From NCBI GenBank assembly GCA_013112685.1, contig JABFGC010000002.1, forward strand, positions 754,902-818,901: DNA of 64,000 nt. The letters are read 5' to 3'. Position 1 is the stretch's first letter. Each line of letters opens with the position of its first letter. Source of the DNA: Chloroflexota bacterium (GTDB taxonomy: Bacteria; Chloroflexota; Anaerolineae; Anaerolineales; Villigracilaceae). The position numbers were made by a program, and so were the translations under genes. Shown piece by piece: positions 43,463 through 52,368 of the stretch. The notes under the pieces are model-generated. The model was not told where the DNA came from. It ran no database searches and worked only from the letters and a program-made list of their open reading frames with translations.

Positions 43463-45037
43463 ATGAAAAAAACAAAATTGACCGTCGCTGCATCCTTAAT
43501 CATTACGTGTGGCATGGTAATAGCTCAAATCCTGCCTCCCCGTCCGGTACCGTCGGAGGCGCCTGCCTCCGAGTTTTCTGCGGAACGAGCCATTGAACAT
43601 ATTCGCGTCATTGCCCAACGCCCCCACCCAACCGGCTCGGAAGAGAATCGCGCCGTCCGTGAATATATACTGAATGAGCTGACAAGTTTGGGATTGGAAA
43701 CCGAGACCCAGCGCGATGGCGATCTTGAAAATGTGCTTGGATGGATACCAGGAACCCATTCCTCAGATGCCTTATTGTTGACGGCGCATTACGACAGCAC
43801 CGTTCAAAGCCCGGGAGCCATGGATGATGGGAGCGGGGTGGCTGCTTTATTGGAAACTGCAAGGGCGCTAACATCCCATCCTCGCCCAAGGAATACCATC
43901 GTTTTCCTGTTTACCGATGGCGAAGAGGGCGGATTGTTTGGTGCGAAAGCATTTATTGCTCATCACCCCTGGGCAAAAGATGTCAGAATCGTTATCGGAC
44001 TTGATGCGGGCGGCATACGAGGTCCGGCTGTCCTATCTACGACCAGTCCAAACAACGGCTGGCTCATCCGGCAACTGATTCAGGCAGGCGATACCATCAT
44101 AGGCAACTCGGCAATCAGCTCTTTGGGATACTCGAGCACCGATTTTGGACGGGCATTTAAGCCGGCCGGCTATTCCGGCTATGCATTCGACCTATATTGG
44201 GATAAACGGGATGGAGCCGAAGATAATCTTGATAATATCAACCCAGCCAGTGTTCAACATCATGGCAATCATGCGTTAGCCCTGGCGCGGCACTTTGGTA
44301 ATTTGGAAGGGATGGTCGATCCCCAGGAACCCGATGCTGTGTATTTCAGCATTCTGCAGTTGTTTACCATTAATTATCCGTCGAGCTGGGCAGGTGCAAT
44401 CTCACTTGTTGTCGCCGTAATTTTTATTATCGTATTGGTCTACGGTTTGCGACGAGGGATTCTTTCACTTCGCGGAATGGCATATGGCGCCCTCATTTTG
44501 CTGGCAAGTCTGATCTTTGCCTCAATCCCGTATTTATTCCTGGAATATGTTATTGGATACTGGGAACCAAAGGCCACCTTCGACTGGGACCATCGCTTAG
44601 TGGATCAACCTCTTCCCATGAGCGTTATTTTTCTATCCTCATTGGCATTGATCATCCTTTGGCATTCCCTTTCAAGAATGAACAACAAAATCAACCTTTC
44701 TGATATTACGCTGGGAGCATTAGCGCCAATGGGGATTGGCGTGTGCGTCACCTCGATCATATTGCCCGGGATAAGTTTTGCATTTACCTGGCCCTTATTG
44801 ATCTGCCTTCTTGAAAGGATAATTTGGTTCCGCAATCCAACCAACGGGAACTCAACGGGGGCGACCTTGAGGCTGGCAATCTCTGGAATCGTCGTTACAG
44901 CAATCGTTCTGCCGTCCATATTACTTGGCATCTTCGACCAACTTCTGCTTTCCCTCGCATCCTTGGGCGTCTTGTGTGGATTTTTGTTGCCGCATATTCA
45001 TTTCTTGCTGGGCAATTTGCCAACAAACCTAACATGA
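43463..45037 (+). CDS. M28-family peptidase with C-terminal membrane domain
   Basis: 524 residues. A signal anchor precedes an M28 domain with metal ligands in LLTAHYDS, GAMDDGSGVAAL, FTDGEEGGLFGAKA, IGLDAGG and HHGNHALALARHFG. About six TM helices follow. This is the layout of ERMP1/Fxna-type aminopeptidases. GGAG lies six bases before the ATG. It probably trims peptides at the cell surface. Its TGA overlaps the next lipoprotein ATG. Confidence 0.9.
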   Translation: MKKTKLTVAASLIITCGMVIAQILPPRPVPSEAPASEFSAERAIEHIRVIAQRPHPTGSEENRAVREYILNELTSLGLETETQRDGDLENVLGWIPGTHSSDALLLTAHYDSTVQSPGAMDDGSGVAALLETARALTSHPRPRNTIVFLFTDGEEGGLFGAKAFIAHHPWAKDVRIVIGLDAGGIRGPAVLSTTSPNNGWLIRQLIQAGDTIIGNSAISSLGYSSTDFGRAFKPAGYSGYAFDLYWDKRDGAEDNLDNINPASVQHHGNHALALARHFGNLEGMVDPQEPDAVYFSILQLFTINYPSSWAGAISLVVAVIFIIVLVYGLRRGILSLRGMAYGALILLASLIFASIPYLFLEYVIGYWEPKATFDWDHRLVDQPLPMSVIFLSSLALIILWHSLSRMNNKINLSDITLGALAPMGIGVCVTSIILPGISFAFTWPLLICLLERIIWFRNPTNGNSTGATLRLAISGIVVTAIVLPSILLGIFDQLLLSLASLGVLCGFLLPHIHFLLGNLPTNLT

Positions 45038-45594
45038 AGTACAGACGAATTAGTAACCTCTTTATTCTAATATTACTCACTCTACCGCTTCTGGCATTAT
45101 CTGGGTGCGTAAAAAATAACAACCCAGTCAACGCAACACCCGCCAATGAAACGCAGGATGTTCAAGTTTTTGAGGGTCAATACACCTCTGATGGACCCGT
45201 CGTCAATTTTGAAGAAACGACAATTTCGTCATTTGTCCCTGATGGAATGGATGAAACCCCGGGTGCAGGAAAGGGGTATTGGCTTGTTCCAAACGATGAA
45301 TTTGTCCGCTTGTACAACGAAGAGTTCATGGCCATGATAAGCGCCATCGCTGGCACGTATGGACCCTGCGACGTTCTTGCGATCGGGGTTAAGTTCGAAG
45401 GCATTCTCTCCCCGCCGGGCGTCAATGAGGCAGGGTATGGATTTGCGGGACTATATAAACGTGAAGTGAAAGTGGTCAGGGTCCTGGAGATAAAGTATTT
45501 TTGGGTGACATATTCCTGCCCGCCGACATGGTCCCCATCCATGACGCAAACTGCTCAAGCCAGTCCCTCTCCTACTTTAACGCCCTTGCCATAA
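45034..45594 (+). CDS. Lipoprotein of unknown function
   Basis: 186 residues with lipobox LSGC (LPLLALSGC). The mature domain is about 130 residues (FEGQYTSDGPVVNFEETTIS, AGYGFAGLYKREVKVVRVLE), followed by a Pro/Ser/Thr tail. The ATG overlaps the M28 stop codon by 4 bp, so it is translationally coupled and likely works with that peptidase at the cell surface. Family not recognised. Confidence 0.75.
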   Translation: MKYRRISNLFILILLTLPLLALSGCVKNNNPVNATPANETQDVQVFEGQYTSDGPVVNFEETTISSFVPDGMDETPGAGKGYWLVPNDEFVRLYNEEFMAMISAIAGTYGPCDVLAIGVKFEGILSPPGVNEAGYGFAGLYKREVKVVRVLEIKYFWVTYSCPPTWSPSMTQTAQASPSPTLTPLP

Positions 45595-45632
45595 GCGCGT
45601 AAAGTTGAAATTCGACAAGGATGAATTGCCCG

Positions 45633-46741
45633 ATGAAAACCGACTCCAACAAACAGCGTGCGTGTATTGTCGTCCTTCTGCTGGCGCTTACGCTTCTTTG
45701 CCTTGTATGCGCCATCCTCTTGGGGGGAGGGTTGGCTGTTTTCCCATGGGAAAAACGGATCGCGTTGAATGTCATGGCGCTTGCTTACCCTGAAAAGAGT
45801 TATCCGCCTTCGTATAACTATTGTGTCCCCCCGGGTGTGCGAATTTGCGGGATAAATGATTATGATTTCCCGGCAGGCGGGTGTGACGAACCACGATGCG
45901 GGGGTGGGCAAATTGTCACGCTCGATCTTTCTGGGGGAAACCTGCGGGAACTTCCATCGGAGATTCAGGCTCTCACCGGGCTTGAGATACTGTATCTACA
46001 GGGCAATGAATTGACCGTCCTGCCGCCTGAAATTGGGATTCTCCGCAACCTGGAGTATCTCTCTCTGATGGACAATCATTTATCCATCCTCCCGCCGGAG
46101 ATCGGTCGTCTTCACAACCTGACAGATCTTAATGTTTCAGGAAACCAATTGACCAGCCTGCCGCCGGAAATAGGCGCGCTACAAAGCCTTGAGCATCTTT
46201 CTCTATCCGCAAACGAATTAACCCGTTTGCCTGCGGAAACGGGGAACCTCCAAAACCTGAAATACTTATTCATTCGCATCAATCATTTGACAGACCTCCC
46301 GCGGAATTCACCCGACTTCAAAACCTGAAAGTCATTGATCTTTACCACAATAAACTGACCTCGGTTCCGCCTGAAATTTTTCAACTTCCCAACCTGGACC
46401 ACCTCAATCTGGAGGATAACAAATTGACCTTTCTGCCGCCGGAGATCGTCAATCTTCGCAACTTGAAATCCCTGAATCTTCGAAATACCCAGCTAACCGC
46501 GTTGCCGCCGGAGATCGCCCAGCTCGTCCGCCTGGAACGTCTCGATCTTTCTTTCAATCAGATAACAAGTCTGCCTCCCGAAATGGGAGAAATGCCAAAC
46601 CTTCGGTATCTGGACCTTACAGGAAACCCATTGGATGAATTTTCCCCCGGTGTCGAGGAACTCCGTAGAATTGCAGGTTTGGAAATCATTATCGCCCCGG
46701 ATTTCGGCACTCCCCCGGTATATTTCGTACCCGCGCCCTGA
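45633..46741 (+). CDS. Leucine-rich-repeat membrane protein; frameshifted
   Basis: A signal anchor (IVVLLLALTLLCLVCAILLG) precedes a cysteine-rich region and then about ten LRRs of the bacterial LxxLPPEIGxLxNLxxL type. The frame breaks near 46301: a C is missing in CTCCCGCGGAATTC, giving a stop at 46328. Restoring it joins the second part, which continues the repeats to the natural end. I start at 45633 rather than 45621 because AAGG is too close to the first ATG. It is probably a surface interaction protein. The break is likely an assembly error. Confidence 0.82.
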
Positions 46742-46856
46742 ACTGTAATTTTGTCACGACTTTTTTCGAACCGCGTGGAAAAAAAGTGATTTGTTCTATT
46801 TGGCATGAATACGTGAATCGCCACTTATATTCCCGTATCTGCAAGGATTTTATGTC

Positions 46857-47558
46857 ATGAAAAAATTCAAACCTTTCCCGTTGATCGTGCTTGCGGGCAT
46901 CGCTTTGTTTCTGGCTCTGCCGCGTCCGCTCGCACCAGGATATTTCATTCTGTCCTTTGTCATTTTTGGCGTCTTGATTGGAGCAGGCTTGTACTTGTCA
47001 GAAAATGCGGGGCTGAGCCCGCTTCTTGTTCACGGCACCTCGCGCAGCGGCGGTTTACCTCCGTTGATACTGGCTCGTTCCGCGCTGATTGGAGCCGGGC
47101 TGGGAGCACTAATGTTGGGGGCAATACGTTTTATCCTGCCGTCCGTTCTCCCGGAAATTCAAAGCCGGATTGCGGCTGAATCCAGCATCGCAACCTGGAA
47201 GCGTGTCGTAATCGCATTCGACTCGTCCATTCTTGAAGAGATCGCGTTTCGGCTGTTTCTTTTTTCAGGGTTGATCTGGCTTGCGGGGAAGGCTCGACAT
47301 ATGCCTAGACCGCCCAGCCCGCAAACCTTATGGGCGGTCAACGCGCTGATTGCCTTAGGCTTCGGCGCGGCGCACTTGCCTCAATGGTCTGCCATCATGC
47401 CGTTAACCCCGTCCATTGCACTGACGGTAGTGTTCCTGAACGGCATCGGTGGATTGGTCTTCGGCTATCTGTACTTTGATAACGGATTGGGGGCGGCGAT
47501 GAGCGCGCATTTCTTTGCCGACTTTGTCCTTCATGTAATCGGACCCCGTTTTCTATAA
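46857..47558 (+). CDS. CPBP-family intramembrane metalloprotease
   Basis: 233 residues with about seven TM helices. Catalytic motifs are LEEIAFRLFLF (EExxxR), GFGAAHLPQW and AAMSAHFFADFVLH. This is the shorter, standard CPBP architecture, unlike the TM2 fusion at 41114. AAGGA precedes the ATG by about nine bases. Role unknown; relatives process prenylated or signal-peptide-like substrates. Confidence 0.9.
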   Translation: MKKFKPFPLIVLAGIALFLALPRPLAPGYFILSFVIFGVLIGAGLYLSENAGLSPLLVHGTSRSGGLPPLILARSALIGAGLGALMLGAIRFILPSVLPEIQSRIAAESSIATWKRVVIAFDSSILEEIAFRLFLFSGLIWLAGKARHMPRPPSPQTLWAVNALIALGFGAAHLPQWSAIMPLTPSIALTVVFLNGIGGLVFGYLYFDNGLGAAMSAHFFADFVLHVIGPRFL

Positions 47559-47602
47559 ATCCCCCTTCGCATCTACAAGGAGTATGCCTTGAAAAAATTC
47601 AA

Positions 47603-48139
47603 ATGAAAAAGTTTCTTTACCTTCTTCCCCTGTTTCTCGGCATCTTTGCCTGTGGAGCACAGCCAGCGCCAAACATTGCCGATATGGTCAATGCGACTTT
47701 AACTTCTATCGCTCAATATAATCCGCCAAGGATTGCACCGCCGCCCACCACCCCGTTTGCAGCGGAGGTACAATCAGCCACAACGCAACCTCGGCCTCTT
47801 CCGCAAAATTCTTTTACGACAACCGGGAACCTGACATACTTCTGGCCTCGCATTGTGCCGGAAGGGTCTGTCTTGAATCATGAAATTTCATATGTCAACT
47901 CGAATGGTTTTACGCTGACGTTCATTAACCCTTCAGTCGGCGCTATAACTCTCATGGGAGGCGTGGAGGTTACCCCGAATTGCGATAATAATCCCGGCGA
48001 ACCTGTAACGATCCGTGGATTGGAAGACTGTTACCTACCCAGTACTGGAGCTGCTCGGTCTGGCGTAGTTCTTGAAGCGCCTTTAAGAGTCACCTTTTCG
48101 AAAACGCAGGCTCATATATTCAGATCAAGAAGGACTTGA
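47603..48139 (+). CDS. Lipoprotein of unknown function
   Basis: 178 residues with lipobox IFAC, a Pro/Thr-rich region and a beta-rich domain with GLEDCYLPSTG near the end. The C-terminal residues SKTQAHIFRSRRT look out of character; another frame continues with ENAGSYIQIKKD, so a frameshift near 48100 is possible but unproven. It lies 10 bp before the response-regulator gene. Confidence 0.65.
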   Translation: MKKFLYLLPLFLGIFACGAQPAPNIADMVNATLTSIAQYNPPRIAPPPTTPFAAEVQSATTQPRPLPQNSFTTTGNLTYFWPRIVPEGSVLNHEISYVNSNGFTLTFINPSVGAITLMGGVEVTPNCDNNPGEPVTIRGLEDCYLPSTGAARSGVVLEAPLRVTFSKTQAHIFRSRRT

Positions 48140-48149
48140 AGGTATTGGC

Positions 48150-48872
48150 ATGGATCAGGAAAAACAATTAACCTTATTGCTCGTGGATGACGACCCAATG
48201 ATCGTCGAAAGCCTGGGACCCTTGTTGGAGCGTTCCGGTTTTCATGTTTTAATTGCATCGAATGGGGAAGAAGCCTTGAGCAAGGTGCAATCCCATCATC
48301 CTGATGTCATCGTCATGGATGTTCTTATGCCGCGCATGAACGGACGCGAAGTATTGCGCCGGATGCGAAAGCTCAATATCTGGAATCCCGCCATTTTACT
48401 GACTCAAGTTGGCGAAGCTTCTGAGCGCGCAGTCGCGCTGGAGGAAGGCGCGGACGATTATCTCAACAAGCCGTTCCATTCACAGGAATTACTGGCGCGC
48501 ATCCATGCTGTGTTGAGACGCGCGCGACAAACAGGACAATCGCTCTTCTCCGCACGCCGCCTCGCTTCTTTTGACCTTATGCTTGACCGCGGATCCCGGC
48601 GCGCCTTCCTCGCCAACCAAGCCTTGAACCTCGCGCCGAAAGCCTTTGCCGTGCTCGAATACCTGATGACCCATCCCGACGAAGCCATCAGCCGGGAGCA
48701 ATTGCTCCACTCTGTGTGGGGCTGGGAATATCCCACTGGCACGCGCACAGTGGATACCCGCGTCAATGAATTGCGCCGTGCACTGAATGATGACGCCGCC
48801 TCCCCGCGTTTCATCCGAACCGTCACAGGCGAGGGGTATATCTTCATCGCGCCTGTAAAGCCCACGCTATGA
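48150..48872 (+). CDS. OmpR/PhoB-family response regulator
   Basis: 240 residues. Receiver: D13-D15 acidic pocket, phosphoacceptor D57 (VIVMDVLMPRMNG), T85, K107 (YLNKPF). C-terminal winged helix (about 138-236) ends GYIFIAP. It is encoded with the kinase that follows, overlapping by ATGA. Targets unknown; the propeller protein at 49861 downstream is the nearest candidate. Confidence 0.95.
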   Translation: MDQEKQLTLLLVDDDPMIVESLGPLLERSGFHVLIASNGEEALSKVQSHHPDVIVMDVLMPRMNGREVLRRMRKLNIWNPAILLTQVGEASERAVALEEGADDYLNKPFHSQELLARIHAVLRRARQTGQSLFSARRLASFDLMLDRGSRRAFLANQALNLAPKAFAVLEYLMTHPDEAISREQLLHSVWGWEYPTGTRTVDTRVNELRRALNDDAASPRFIRTVTGEGYIFIAPVKPTL

Positions 48873-49792
48873 AACGATATAAATTCCTTTTGCCTTTCCT
48901 GCCGCTCACTCTCGGCGCACTGGCGTTGACTCTCCTGCCCATGCTCATCCAGCCGGAGATTGTCATCTCGTTTCGACTGGGACTGGGCGCCATCCTGTTT
49001 TTTATCGGGTTGATCGGCACTTTTTGGATTCAAGCGCTTGCAATGGCGGACTCGATTCGCGGGAAAAACACGCGTGCGGAAATCGAAGCCGCGATCCATG
49101 ATTATGAAGAGGGACATCGTCGCTTCATCCGCCGATTGGATCATGAACTCAAAAACCCGTTGATGAGCTTGCAGGCATCTTTGGAAAATTTACAGGCTGC
49201 AACCGATTTGGATGCGCGCCGTAAAGCCGAATCGAATATCCAACGCGTATTGGAGCGCCTCTCACGCCTGTTACGGGACTTGCGAAAACTTTCCGAATTG
49301 GATGAATCCATGCTCGAGCGTGAGCCGGTGGATATTCCCGAACTTCTCGCTGATATCTTTGAAGTGGTGAAGTCCACGCCGGGACGCGAAGAACGCAGGA
49401 TCAATCTGCTTGTTACACAAGTGCCCACTCTCCCTCCGCCCGTGATGGGCGACCGCGATCTGCTCGGTCTCAGCTTGTACAATCTCCTGGATAACGCGCT
49501 CAAGTTCACGGTCCAAGATGAGGCGGTGGAAGTCCGGGTGCGGGAGAATGGCCGGCAGGTTGTCATCGAAGTGGCGGATGGCGGTCCGGGCATCCAGCCG
49601 GAGGAACAGGACAGGGTTTTTGAAGAGTTGTATCGCGGCGAGAACGCGCGCTCCATTGAAGGCAGTGGATTGGGACTTGCCTTTGTAAAGCGCATAGTTT
49701 CTTTGCATCATGGGGAATTGACTTTGCGGAGTCGCCAGAATGAGTCGCATGGTACGGTTTTCAGCGTCCGCCTGCCTGTCACCAAACTGTGA
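48869..49792 (+). CDS. Membrane sensor histidine kinase
   Basis: 307 residues. Two TM helices near the N-terminus with almost no extracytoplasmic loop; then HisKA with H92 (RRLDHELKNPL) and HATPase with N-box LYNLLDNALKFT, G1 VADGGPGIQ and G2 SGLGLAFVKRI. Overlap with the OmpR gene shows they are a pair. The small sensor suggests intramembrane or envelope-stress sensing. Confidence 0.93.
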   Translation: MKRYKFLLPFLPLTLGALALTLLPMLIQPEIVISFRLGLGAILFFIGLIGTFWIQALAMADSIRGKNTRAEIEAAIHDYEEGHRRFIRRLDHELKNPLMSLQASLENLQAATDLDARRKAESNIQRVLERLSRLLRDLRKLSELDESMLEREPVDIPELLADIFEVVKSTPGREERRINLLVTQVPTLPPPVMGDRDLLGLSLYNLLDNALKFTVQDEAVEVRVRENGRQVVIEVADGGPGIQPEEQDRVFEELYRGENARSIEGSGLGLAFVKRIVSLHHGELTLRSRQNESHGTVFSVRLPVTKL

Positions 49793-49860
49793 CATGGCTG
49801 TGTCCCGCTTGTGACAGTCTTTCGATATAAATGCTTCTGTAAATACAGAAAGGAGCAACT

Positions 49861-51246
49861 ATGAAACGAATACTGTACACACTTTTGACAGCCGTTGCCG
49901 TGCTTATGGGGAATTACTTCTTTTCCAACGGCACACTGGAGGTGAATGTGGAGACGCCTACGCCGATTCCATCCCCCACACTGGTTCCATTGCCCGGAAC
50001 TATTGTGCCAACGCCCATTGGCGGTCCCGCCATTGTGCCGACACCCGCAGAAGCGCGCGACCCCTACGGCGAGTTGTATTTCACCATCATCACGCCAAAG
50101 GCATACTATCCGCCTGAAACGCCGCCGCCGTATATCGAAGCAACATATAGATTGGCGCGTTTGCCGGGTTCCTGCGTGGTTGGTTTGGAGGAATGCCCGG
50201 AGCCGGATATCGTGCAAACGCCTTTCAATTTAAAGGATGTGTATTCCACCTCCAGTTCGGGGATGATATGGTCGCCTGACGGAAGATATGGGTTGTTGGT
50301 ATCGCATCCCGAGGATGAACTTTCCGTTGGCAGGACAAAGGAGGAACTGGAGAAACTCAAAAATCGATCTCCATCGGAATTTGAAGTTTCTCCATCCACA
50401 ATACACCTGTTCGACGCGCAGACTGATTCGTGGAGCGAAGTGTATCGCGCCGAGAGAAAATTCTTCTCCACCCCGCACTGGTCATCGGATGGGCAATGGA
50501 TCACATTCAGCATAACCAACAGCCCCTGGGCATTCCATCCCTTGGATGCAGATGACGGCATTTATATCGTCCGCCCCGATGGCTCCGGCGTCAAACAAGT
50601 AAGCGCCGCTCACGCAAACATCCTGGGTTGGATCGGCAACAGCATTCTTCTCCAGCGACCCAATGGGATATATCCATCCATTGATTACCGCACATCCCGT
50701 ATGGAAATGTTGGCACTGGATGGAGAGACCAAACCCTTGTTTGAGACAGATCGCGTGGCATTTTATTCCCTTGCGCCGGATGGCGGCACGTTGCTTGTAG
50801 CGGATTCGCAGGGTGAATCCGGCAATTCATCCATAAAGGCTGTTGATGTGCTTGCGCTGGATGGAAGTATAACTCATTCATTTGGTATGTACACCAATCT
50901 TGATTCAAGCATCTATCCATCGGTTTGGTCGCCGGATGGCTCCCTGGTTGCATTTGCAAACCTGCGGCGAGTGTATGTTGCGCCGCGCGATGGGTCCGGT
51001 TTGCCAAACGGGACTGCTGGCATTCCTCCCGATGTACGCGAAGTATACGTTGCGGACGATACATTTGTACAGCCATCGTTTTGGAACCTCCAGATTTCGA
51101 ATGACAACAAATACCTGCTGATGGATGTATATGATGGCATGCCGCATTTTGTAACGGTTTCCCTTGAGACAGGCCAGACTATCCCGTTGGAGATCAAGGG
51201 AATGACGGAAAGCGAACAGGCAAGTTGGTTCTCGTGGAGGCAGTAA
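49861..51246 (+). CDS. Beta-propeller (TolB/PD40-like) surface protein
   Basis: 461 residues. An N-terminal TM anchor or signal peptide leads to a Thr/Pro linker (TPTPIPSPTLVPLP), then propeller blades marked WSPDGRY, WSSDGQW and WSPDGSL. AAAGGAG precedes the ATG by five bases. It may be a ligand-binding surface protein or the sensor output of the adjacent kinase pair. A paralogue-like protein lies at 56041. Confidence 0.85.
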   Translation: MKRILYTLLTAVAVLMGNYFFSNGTLEVNVETPTPIPSPTLVPLPGTIVPTPIGGPAIVPTPAEARDPYGELYFTIITPKAYYPPETPPPYIEATYRLARLPGSCVVGLEECPEPDIVQTPFNLKDVYSTSSSGMIWSPDGRYGLLVSHPEDELSVGRTKEELEKLKNRSPSEFEVSPSTIHLFDAQTDSWSEVYRAERKFFSTPHWSSDGQWITFSITNSPWAFHPLDADDGIYIVRPDGSGVKQVSAAHANILGWIGNSILLQRPNGIYPSIDYRTSRMEMLALDGETKPLFETDRVAFYSLAPDGGTLLVADSQGESGNSSIKAVDVLALDGSITHSFGMYTNLDSSIYPSVWSPDGSLVAFANLRRVYVAPRDGSGLPNGTAGIPPDVREVYVADDTFVQPSFWNLQISNDNKYLLMDVYDGMPHFVTVSLETGQTIPLEIKGMTESEQASWFSWRQ

Positions 51247-51798
51247 GCGCCATAGGGATAGTTCAACGGAATAACCGGTATTACGCGACGTCCGGAAGGT
51301 TTTGGGAAAAGGTCAAGCCTGATCTCAGAATCTTTCGGGACGTTGCGATTAAGCCCCAATTGGTTCAATTTCAGCCCTATAGATGAATCGTCGCATCCTA
51401 TCTGATTCTTGACGGGTCAGGGGATTGGCTATTGGTAATTACCTGACCCCGTACCCGTGAGTATGCCGGTCAGTTGGGACCCTGGGCATCCGTCGTCAGC
51501 ATGATTGGAATTGAACCATGGTCCAGGTTGATGAAACTGCCATTCGTCGCTTACGATATTTTGACAGCCGCCAGGGGTGTTTGTTTTATCAGGAAACTTC
51601 GTTAGGCAAGGATGGGATGGTTAACGATGGCGCTTCTTGGTCTTGGGTACTTGCCCTTTGGCGCAATCATCAATCTGGTTGAGGTCGTGTTGCCTGCGAC
51701 TAAAAGAGGTTGATTGTTGTGGCGTGGCATCAAGGCATTTCCGCTTTCTCAAACTTGTGCGTTTTAACCTGTAGACTTTCCTTCGCAAAGGGTAATGA
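51247..51798. other. Gene-free region between propeller and sigma genes
   Basis: About 550 bp. It holds a hairpin GGGTCAGG/CCTGACCC (51414-51449) that may terminate the propeller transcript, and the AAACTTGTG motif near its right end. No gene can be supported. Confidence 0.5.
51750..51770 (+). promoter_or_regulatory. AAACTTGTG motif before the ECF sigma gene
   Basis: AAACTTGTGCGTTTTAACC is located 28 bp before the sigma start. A near copy, AAACTTGTGTGTATAAACC (17 of 21 matches over the full motif), lies upstream of the lipoprotein at 56041. AAACTT fits an ECF -35-like element, so both genes may share a sigma factor. Confidence 0.4.
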
Positions 51799-52368
51799 AT
51801 GTCAGATCAAAATCTGGGTCGAGAGGAAGCGCCGCCCGGTTTGGATGACGCGCTCATCCTGAACGCAATGAAAGGCGATGAAACCGCTCTGGCAGCCGCT
51901 TACGATTTCTATGCGCGGCGAATCTATCGCTACTTTTACAGCCGTGTCGAAAATACCGAAGACGCCGAAGACCTGACCGCGCAAACCTTCATGAGCATCA
52001 TCGAAGCCCTGCCCCGCTATCAGCATCGCGGTCAGTTCACGGCGTGGGTCTTTCAAATTGCCCGGAGCAAGGTCATGGATTTTTTTCGCCGCGACCATTC
52101 CCGGGTCCGGGAAGAAGCGGGTGAAAACATCGGAGCCTTCGACGACACGCTGGATAAGGTCATCCAAGGGCAGACCCTGGAATCACTCCGGGCAGTCCTC
52201 CTTACCCTTGCAGAGGAAGAACATGAACTGCTGCGCTTGCGCTTCGTCGTGGAACTCACGTATCGGGAGATCGCCCAGACTCTCGGGCGCAGGGAAGATG
52301 CCGTAAGGAAATCGGTTGACCGCATTCTTGAGCGGCTGAGTGCACAAATGGAGGCGGACAATGGCTGA
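51799..52368 (+). CDS. ECF sigma factor
   Basis: 189 residues. Region 2: YDFYARRIYRYFYSRVENTE, DAEDLTAQTFMSIIEALPRY and FTAWVFQIARSKVMDFFRRD. Region 4: EHELLRLRFVVELTYREIAQ and RREDAVRKSVDRIL. AAAGGG precedes the ATG by six bases. Its end overlaps the membrane protein gene that follows, its presumed anti-sigma factor. It likely autoregulates through the AAACTTGTG motif. Confidence 0.92.
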   Translation: MSDQNLGREEAPPGLDDALILNAMKGDETALAAAYDFYARRIYRYFYSRVENTEDAEDLTAQTFMSIIEALPRYQHRGQFTAWVFQIARSKVMDFFRRDHSRVREEAGENIGAFDDTLDKVIQGQTLESLRAVLLTLAEEEHELLRLRFVVELTYREIAQTLGRREDAVRKSVDRILERLSAQMEADNG

